31,319 nt of DNA from M0108 sp049654905. Lineage in GTDB: Bacteria > Pseudomonadota > Gammaproteobacteria > Chromatiales > Chromatiaceae. Below are positions 26,205-31,319 of this stretch, in pieces. Location: NCBI GenBank assembly GCA_049654905.1, contig JBASIS010000305.1, positions 1 to 31,319 on the forward strand, given 5' to 3'. The notes under the pieces are model-generated. The model saw nothing but the letters and a program-made list of their open reading frames with translations, was not told where the DNA came from and did not search any database. How positions within the stretch are numbered: the first letter of the stretch is position 1; each line of letters begins with the position of its first letter. Made by a program: the position numbers and the translations under genes.

Positions 26205-26831
26205 TCACTCCGTCTCCCAGCCCCGCTCGGTCCCCACCGGGCGGGGATTTTGGGTGATAGCTTGGGGTTGCGATCCCGCCTCCAGTACCCGCACCGGCTT
26301 GGCGCGGCGACCAAGCCGTAACAGGTCACCCTCGCCGCTGGCCAATCGCTCCTGACGCGCCCGCACCCCATAGCCGATGGCCGCGCCTCCGGCGGTAGAG
26401 AGCGCCAGCACGCCCAGGGAGATCATCTGGGTCATCAACAGCAGCAGCCCCGCGCCCACGCCCCCGGCAATGATGAGGCCAGTCTTGGCCTGACTACCGA
26501 ACCGGGCGCGCTGCTGTTGACGTTGCGCCTGGCGCTGAGTGTTCTTGATCTCCCGAATTTTCTCCTGCTCGACCCGGACCCGGAGCTGTTCCTTCTCCCG
26601 TGAAAAACTGGCCTGAGCCTTGGCCAGGGATTCCTTGCGAGCACCGGTGGCGATGCTGCTAAACCAAAGCGCGGTCATGGCCGCGACAGTCATACCCAGG
26701 GCGCCATAGAGAGGCCAGGTCTGGGTCAGGTCCGTCTTCAGGGCCGCATAGACGATCAGGCCCGTGGTGCCCTGGAGAAAGAAAATGCCAATCAGATACT
26801 TGACGAGACTGGAGAGATGCAGGGTTAACAT
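26205..26831 (-). CDS. Unknown membrane protein with two helical hairpins and a charged coiled coil
   Basis: A 208-residue protein, not recognised. Two hydrophobic segments near the N-terminus (about residues 9-30 and 40-60) are followed by a highly charged helix of about 50 residues rich in Gln, Arg, Lys and Glu (FSREKEQLRVRVEQEKIREI to RQAQRQQQRARFG), then two more segments (about 118-132 and 135-155) and a basic tail. The layout suggests two membrane hairpins joined by a cytosolic coiled coil. It is convergent with the DUF3313 gene and lies downstream of the Rpn relic. Confidence 0.65.
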   Translation of the reverse strand: MLTLHLSSLVKYLIGIFFLQGTTGLIVYAALKTDLTQTWPLYGALGMTVAAMTALWFSSIATGARKESLAKAQASFSREKEQLRVRVEQEKIREIKNTQRQAQRQQQRARFGSQAKTGLIIAGGVGAGLLLLMTQMISLGVLALSTAGGAAIGYGVRARQERLASGEGDLLRLGRRAKPVRVLEAGSQPQAITQNPRPVGTERGWETE

Positions 26832-26899
26832 GGAGGCCTTGCGTGTTAGAAGGATGGTGAGGGGGATGATTCTCGGATGGTGGCTTACGATCCGGTATT

Positions 26900-27235
26900 T
26901 CAGTGCCGGTCTTCGAAGAGCTCGTCGAGGCTGGTGGCGCTAAGGATACGTTCGGACCAACGCAAGAGGGTATCGGTATCGGCGGACTCCAGGCGATGAC
27001 GCGTCGCAGGCGGGGGCGGGGGCGGGGGCGGGCCAAATTTAGCGGTGACCTGGCGCAGCAGGGTGTCCGCGACGCCTCCCTGCCGACCTTCTTGCCAACC
27101 CTCCTGGCGGCCCTCCTGGCGACCTTCACCAAAGACCTCCTGGTAGAAGCGGGTCTTCTTTAGCTCCATCTCGGGTAAATGCAACATGGCGCGGATCTCC
27201 TCGCGGGGCAAGGTAGGGAATTTATAGACCAGAGT
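26900..27235 (-). pseudogene. 3' remnant of an Rpn/PD-(D/E)XK-type nuclease-transposase gene
   Basis: The frame reads TLVYKFPTLPREEIRAMLHL, then LKKTRFYQEVFGEGRQEGRQ, a repetitive EG.QEG stretch, LLRQVTAKFG, a run of eight prolines, and LLRWSERILSATSLDELFED. This is the C-terminal layout of the Rpn-family recombination-promoting nucleases (DUF4351-like tail), including the EGRQEG-type linker. The N-terminal nuclease domain is missing: upstream the frame has no ATG and stops at TAA 27305-27307. A TTG at 27211 could be called as start but would make only 103 residues. It is a truncated relic, common for this family. Confidence 0.7.
27011..27032. repeat. CGGGGG short tandem repeat
   Basis: Nearly four copies of CGGGGG encode the eight-proline run of the Rpn relic on the minus strand. 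The unit is a multiple of three, so copy-number change would keep the frame. Confidence 0.7.
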
Positions 27236-27450
27236 GCATGGGCTGACCTCGGGGCCGGATTGCTCCGCCCTAGTGTAGCCGAGACCAGGCTCGGCTAACG
27301 GCTGTTATCGCCCCCTGAATTGCCACCCGGATCATCAGGGACTAAAATCCGCGCTCCCTAGCCGGGCGGGCTTGGGGCCGAAAAGGCGCAACCGCGCCGA
27401 CGGGCTTCCCCGCCCTCCCCTTGTCAATCCACCCAGGCAGTCTCCGCCCC

Positions 27451-27879
27451 ATGGCCATCGAACGTACCTTTTCCATCATCAAGCCCGACGCCGTTGCCAA
27501 GAACCACATTGGCGATATCTACCAACGCTTTGAGCAGGGCGGGTTGCGCATCCTCGCGGCGCGCATGCTGCACCTGAGTCGCGAACAGGCCTCGGCCTTC
27601 TATGCCGTCCACCAGGCGCGCCCCTTCTTCGGCGAACTGGTCGATTTCATGACCTCCGGGCCCATCATGGTCCAGGTCCTCGAAGGCGAGAACGCCATCG
27701 CCCGCAACCGCGAGCTGATGGGCGCCACCGACCCGGCCAAGGCCGCCCCCGGCACCATCCGCGCCGACTTTGCCCAGGAGGTGACGGAAAACGCGGTGCA
27801 TGGCTCCGATGGCCCGGATACCGCCGCCGTCGAGATCGCCTTCTTCTTCCCCGAGGGTGTCTGCCCCCGCACTCGCTGA
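27451..27879 (+). CDS. ndk: Nucleoside diphosphate kinase
   Basis: From the ATG at 27451 the protein is 142 residues, the normal Ndk length. It carries the ERTFSIIKPDAVAKN opening with the ATP-binding Lys11, the RFEQGGL segment and the active-site block NAVHGSDGPDTA with the phosphorylated His117. It transfers the gamma phosphate between nucleoside triphosphates and diphosphates through a phospho-histidine, keeping NTP and dNTP pools balanced in the cytosol. An in-frame start ten codons earlier is unlikely because the standard protein begins with MAIERT. It stands alone, with about 150 bases to maf. Confidence 0.97.
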   Translation: MAIERTFSIIKPDAVAKNHIGDIYQRFEQGGLRILAARMLHLSREQASAFYAVHQARPFFGELVDFMTSGPIMVQVLEGENAIARNRELMGATDPAKAAPGTIRADFAQEVTENAVHGSDGPDTAAVEIAFFFPEGVCPRTR

Positions 27880-28027
27880 GGGCCCTGCTTTGGCCGCGCG
27901 GGTGGGGTCTCGCTCGCCCCGCCAGCGCGCCTTCCCGGATCAGGCTTGACGTTATCAACCTTGCCAGCTCGGGTGAGCCTACCCCGCCAGCGCCGCTCTC
28001 CCGCTCATACCGCCCCGAGGCTCCCCC

Positions 28028-28624
28028 GTGACGCATCCCACCCTGGTACTGGCCTCCACCTCCCCTTTCCGCCGCGAACTCTTGCAGCGACTTGGCCTGC
28101 CCTTCCTTACCGCCAACCCGGAGGTGGATGAGGCGCGCCAGATGGGTGAGTCCCCGGAGGCCCTGGTGACGCGTCTGGCGGAGGCCAAGGCTCGGGCCGT
28201 GGCAGCAGCCTTTCCGGCGGCCCTCATCATCGGCTCGGATCAGGTGGCCTGCGTCGATGATGAAATCCTGGGCAAGCCCGGCAATCGCGAGCGGGCCCTG
28301 GCCCAGCTCACCCAGGCCGCGGGCAAGGCCGTGGTCTTTCAGACGGGGCTGTGCCTCCTGAACAGCGCCACCGGCCGGGCCCAGGTGACGCGTGAGCCCT
28401 TTCGCGTCCACTTCCGCGCCCTGACTCAGGACCAGATCACGGGCTACCTGGACCGGGAACGGCCCTACCAGTGCGCAGGCAGCTTCAAATCCGAGGGGTT
28501 AGGCATCGCCCTGTTCAAGCGGCTGGAGGGCGATGACCCCAGCGCCCTCGTCGGGCTGCCCCTCATCCGGCTGGTGGCCATGCTGGAAGCCGAGGGCGTC
28601 GATATCCTCGGTCATCCGGACTGA
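28028..28624 (+). CDS. maf: Maf-family nucleotide pyrophosphatase, YceF type
   Basis: The gene starts with GTG at 28028, which gives the typical MTHPTLVLASTSPFRRELL N-terminus; 198 residues is a normal length. The SxxR motif (STSPFRR), the catalytic-Asp block IIGSDQVACVDDEILGKPGN, the YQCAGSFKSEGLGIALF segment and the final GLPLIRLVAML match the YceF subgroup, which hydrolyses modified nucleoside triphosphates such as 7-methyl-GTP. It would act in the cytosol as a house-cleaning enzyme. It converges on sppA; in many gammaproteobacteria maf and sppA are neighbours, and here they are kept adjacent but convergent. Confidence 0.93.
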   Translation: MTHPTLVLASTSPFRRELLQRLGLPFLTANPEVDEARQMGESPEALVTRLAEAKARAVAAAFPAALIIGSDQVACVDDEILGKPGNRERALAQLTQAAGKAVVFQTGLCLLNSATGRAQVTREPFRVHFRALTQDQITGYLDRERPYQCAGSFKSEGLGIALFKRLEGDDPSALVGLPLIRLVAMLEAEGVDILGHPD

Positions 28625-28666
28625 ATTCAAGCTAGCCGTTACCGGTTTAGCCGCGATCCCCCGCGA

Positions 28667-29653
28667 TTACCGGGCCATGGGATAGGCGCCGCCCGCCAGT
28701 TCAACGAAGGTGTTGACCATGACCGTCCCCATCCGGTTGGCCAGGCGTTCGAACAGATCCTTCTTGGCGGTGAACTCCACCAGCTTCTCGGCGCCGATCA
28801 CATCGCGGGCGACCGATTCCGTGCTGCCGAGCTGGTCCGCCAGACCCAGTCCAAGGCTGTCCTCGCCGTTCCAGAAGAGACCGCTAAAGATCTCCTCGCC
28901 GCCCTTGAGCCTGTCGCCCCGCCCCGCCTTGACCACGCTGATAAACTGCTGGTGCAGTTGGTCCAACTGGCCCTGCAGAAAGACCTTTTGGGCCTCGGGC
29001 AGCGGGGAGAAGGGGTCGAGAATGCCCTTATTGGCGCCAGCGGTCAGCAGGCGGCGTTCGATCCCCAGGTCCGAGATGGCCTGCTGGAAGCCAAAGGCAT
29101 CGATGCGCACCCCGATGGAACCGATGAGGCTGGCCTTGTCCACATGGATGGCCTCCGCCGCCACGGCCACGTAGTAGCCGCCCGAGGCGCAGAGATCCGA
29201 GACCACGGCATGTACCGGGATATCCGGGTGTTTTTCCCGCAGCCGGCGCACCTCGTCATTGATCTGGCCCGCCTGCACCGGGCTGCCGCCGGGGCTATTG
29301 ATGCGCAGGATGATGCCCTTGGTGTTTTCGTCCTCGTAAGCCTTGTCGAGGGCGTCGATGACATCCTCGGCGCCGGCCTGGGTACCCGCGGCGATGACCC
29401 CCTTGATATCGATGACGGCGGTGTGCTTCTCCGCCGGCGTCAGGCGATCGACCAGCTTGTCTTGCCACAGGACCCCCAGGAGCACGAAGAGGTAGGCAAA
29501 GGTCAGCAGCTTGAAGAGGATGCCCCAGCGCCGGGTCCGTTTCTGCTCCCGCAGGCTGTCCGTAACGACCCGTTCCAGCAGGGACTGTTCCCAGCCCGCC
29601 TCGCCCGGCCCCGGTCCCTGGGGAGGACCCTTCTTCCAAAATTTCAGGTTCAT
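28667..29653 (-). CDS. sppA: Signal peptide peptidase SppA, half-size type
   Basis: A 328-residue protein with a cytosolic N-terminus of about 42 residues, one membrane segment (about 44-64) and a periplasmic serine protease domain. The nucleophile lies in SDLCASGGYYVA (Ser157) and the general-base Lys in GANKGILDPF (Lys209), matching the Ser-Lys dyad of S49 peptidases; GSIGVR and INSPGGSP are also conserved. It degrades leftover signal peptides in the membrane. GTGAAG lies 6 bases before the ATG. The glycosyltransferase gene ends 46 bases upstream on the same strand and may be co-transcribed. Confidence 0.95.
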   Translation of the reverse strand: MNLKFWKKGPPQGPGPGEAGWEQSLLERVVTDSLREQKRTRRWGILFKLLTFAYLFVLLGVLWQDKLVDRLTPAEKHTAVIDIKGVIAAGTQAGAEDVIDALDKAYEDENTKGIILRINSPGGSPVQAGQINDEVRRLREKHPDIPVHAVVSDLCASGGYYVAVAAEAIHVDKASLIGSIGVRIDAFGFQQAISDLGIERRLLTAGANKGILDPFSPLPEAQKVFLQGQLDQLHQQFISVVKAGRGDRLKGGEEIFSGLFWNGEDSLGLGLADQLGSTESVARDVIGAEKLVEFTAKKDLFERLANRMGTVMVNTFVELAGGAYPMAR

Positions 29654-29699
29654 GGCGTCTTCACTCGCTCGTTTTAGGGAGGCCGCTGGCAGGGCGGCG

Positions 29700-31223
29700 T
29701 CAGTTAGCGGAGGCCGAGGGTTTGATCGCCCGGCCGTAGGCCGCCGGCAGTGGCGACTTCAGGGTGTGGGCCAGCAGCATGCGCGTCTCCAGCTCCCGCA
29801 TGCCGGAGCGGCCAAAGGCAAAGGGCGGCAATTCCTCGACACGCTCGAAATAAGTCCGCAGGGCGGGCAGGTCTTCCTCGACATCGTCCCCTCGCCCCAT
29901 GATGAGGGCATCGCGGCCAACGAAAAGCACGGGGTCATGGCGGAAGGCAAAGTGGCGCTGGTCCTGGCTGAACACGACGACCGGCAGCGCATCCCCCAAG
30001 GCATGATCGATCTTGCCGGCGGTGATCCAATGGGGCACCACCACGAATAAATCCGGGCGATCCAGCAGGCCCCGCGCCTGGAGTTCGTCGCGCAGGGGCG
30101 TCCACTCCAGCGCCTCCAGGGTCGGGTCCTTGGCAAGGAGGCCCGGGAACCAGACGCGGCCCAGGCCCGTGGCGGCATGGCCGACGATGATAAAGATCAG
30201 ACCGACCAGGGCGGCGGCGGAGGTGATCGCCCACCGCCGGGGCCAGTCGGTCACGGCGGCCCGCGCCAGGTAAGCCCCCAACACCGGGTAGAGCAGCAGC
30301 CAGCCGGGCATTTGCCAATGGGGCAGGCCCCGGCTACCCCAGAGCGGCACGATCGTAAAAATGGCAATAGCGGGCAGGGCCAGGCAGAGGCAATACCAGA
30401 AGCGCTCCGCCCCGCGCCCGGCGCGCAGGGCGCCCCAGGCGGCGATGACCAGCGGCACGAAGATCCAGGGCAGGATCCACGCCATCTGGCCCGCAATATT
30501 GGCGAAAACCTGGCCGACCCGGAGTCCCTGGGGCAGGCCGCGTCCCGTCTGAAAGGCCAGGGAAACCCATTGATGTTGCATATTCCAGATGATGGCGGGC
30601 GACACGACGATGAGAGCGATCAGGGCCCCCACCCAAGGGGCCGGGTGCCGCAACAGGGACCGCCGCGCGGGCACGCTGACCAGATAGATGATGAGGCCCA
30701 GGGCGAACAGGACGCCATGGTATTTCGACAATCCCGCCAGCCCGAGCCACAGCCCCGCGAACAGCCAGGTCGTCCAAGGCGACGGCGGGTCCCCGGTGGG
30801 AAAGAATCCTTTCGCCAGCACCAGGGCGGCGGCCAGCAGAAAAAATTGCAGAGGGCCATCCGGCACCAGACCGCCACCGGACAGGGTAAAAAAGGCCGAT
30901 AAATTGAGCGCCAGGACCGCCCAAACTCCCGCTTGGGCGCCAAAGAGGTGCCGGGTCAAGGCGAAGAGCAGCCAGGATGAACCGGCGAACAGGAGGATGA
31001 AGGGCAGCCGCGCCGCGCGCCCCTCGCCCAGCACCGGCGTGGAGAAATGGATGAGCCAATAATGCAGGGGCGGATGATCGAAATAGGAGAGGGAGAGATC
31101 TCGAGCATTCGCCAGGGTGTAGGTCTCGTCAACGCCCAGGCCAAGGGTCGCGGCCAGGATCAGACGCAGCACCAGGAAGACGCCAATGAGCGCCAGCACC
31201 GCCCTTGCGGGTCGTTCAAACAT
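29700..31223 (-). CDS. GT39-type membrane glycosyltransferase (ArnT/PMT-like)
   Basis: The ATG at 31223 has AGAGG just upstream and gives 507 residues; the longer open frame adds a Pro/Ser/Arg-rich extension. About ten hydrophobic segments are visible, and the first periplasmic loop contains LGLGVDETYTLANARDLSLS and FDHPPLHYWLI, the conserved Asp-Glu and DHPP region of PMT_2/GT39 enzymes. These use polyprenyl-phosphate sugars to modify lipids, glycans or proteins on the periplasmic side. A soluble C-terminal domain of about 140 residues (VVVPHWITAGKIDHALGDAL) is present. The acceptor is not deducible: no lipid A-Ara4N genes are nearby, so ArnT activity is not claimed. It precedes sppA. Confidence 0.88.
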   Translation of the reverse strand: MFERPARAVLALIGVFLVLRLILAATLGLGVDETYTLANARDLSLSYFDHPPLHYWLIHFSTPVLGEGRAARLPFILLFAGSSWLLFALTRHLFGAQAGVWAVLALNLSAFFTLSGGGLVPDGPLQFFLLAAALVLAKGFFPTGDPPSPWTTWLFAGLWLGLAGLSKYHGVLFALGLIIYLVSVPARRSLLRHPAPWVGALIALIVVSPAIIWNMQHQWVSLAFQTGRGLPQGLRVGQVFANIAGQMAWILPWIFVPLVIAAWGALRAGRGAERFWYCLCLALPAIAIFTIVPLWGSRGLPHWQMPGWLLLYPVLGAYLARAAVTDWPRRWAITSAAALVGLIFIIVGHAATGLGRVWFPGLLAKDPTLEALEWTPLRDELQARGLLDRPDLFVVVPHWITAGKIDHALGDALPVVVFSQDQRHFAFRHDPVLFVGRDALIMGRGDDVEEDLPALRTYFERVEELPPFAFGRSGMRELETRMLLAHTLKSPLPAAYGRAIKPSASAN

Positions 31224-31319
31224 CAGGCCTCTTGACTCGGGGTTCGTCGCCCGGAGGGCTGGGCTCCTACGGGTGTCGCTGGAGGGCGGAGGGTGAAGGG
31301 TCATCGGCGGTTATCCGGG

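Noticed and set aside
27917..27993. CCCCGCCAGCGC present twice between ndk and maf
   Set aside because: A 12-base direct repeat in very GC-rich intergenic DNA; no flanking duplication, hairpin or mobile element supports a function.
29700..31223. Calling the GT39 protein ArnT (aminoarabinose transferase)
   Set aside because: Only the general PMT_2/GT39 motifs are visible and no other Ara4N pathway genes are present, so the specific activity is not supported.

Overview
The window is GC-rich, dense bacterial DNA with short intergenic gaps. The protein set (RND pump with AcrA-type adaptor, YiaV/YiaW pair, lipoproteins with lipoboxes, beta-barrel transporter, YceF-type Maf, Ndk, half-size SppA) indicates a Gram-negative gammaproteobacterium. 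Several conserved unknowns remind me of purple sulfur bacteria (Chromatiaceae), but that family-level placement is a guess. I saw no tRNA, rRNA, CRISPR array or intact insertion sequence.

Layout. 1-2.75 kb: 3' end of a QEGLA-motif (DUF1704) gene, then a convergent pair of a multi-pass membrane protein and an outer-membrane transporter-like barrel. 3.2-5.8 kb: a patatin-like lipoprotein followed by a YiaW (DUF3302) / YiaV (HlyD-type) pair. 5.9-8.0 kb: a decayed EAL-domain 3' end overlapping the start of a serine carboxypeptidase (S10) lipoprotein, in visibly less GC-rich DNA. 8.0-12.6 kb, minus strand: an MscS-type channel, then DUF2950 and DUF3300 exported proteins with a good sigma70-like promoter. 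12.7-15.7 kb: a single-chain MmeI-like (type IIL) restriction-modification enzyme whose target-recognition segment is clearly less GC-rich than the rest. 15.7-17 kb: an EamA transporter with a 24-histidine tail, followed by a possible gene relic and a hairpin. 17-21.3 kb: an RND pump and its lipoprotein adaptor, overlapping by 4 bases.

21.4-26.2 kb holds five genes on the plus strand that look like one operon: a 92-residue unknown, a 362-residue helical unknown, an AapJ-like amino-acid-binding protein without ABC partners, an ArsB/NhaD-type permease and a DUF3313 lipoprotein (the last two overlap by 4 bases). 26.2-31.2 kb: an unknown membrane protein with a charged central helix, the relic of an Rpn-type nuclease/transposase, ndk, maf (yceF), and convergent sppA with a GT39-type glycosyltransferase upstream of it.

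Most of the window is ordinary chromosomal housekeeping and envelope biology. The parts most worth a second look are the mosaic recognition domain of the restriction enzyme, the five-gene 21.4-26.2 kb cluster, the EAL relic/S10 locus, and the readable frame after the histidine-rich transporter. I do not see a convincing wholly new multi-gene defence or biosynthetic system.
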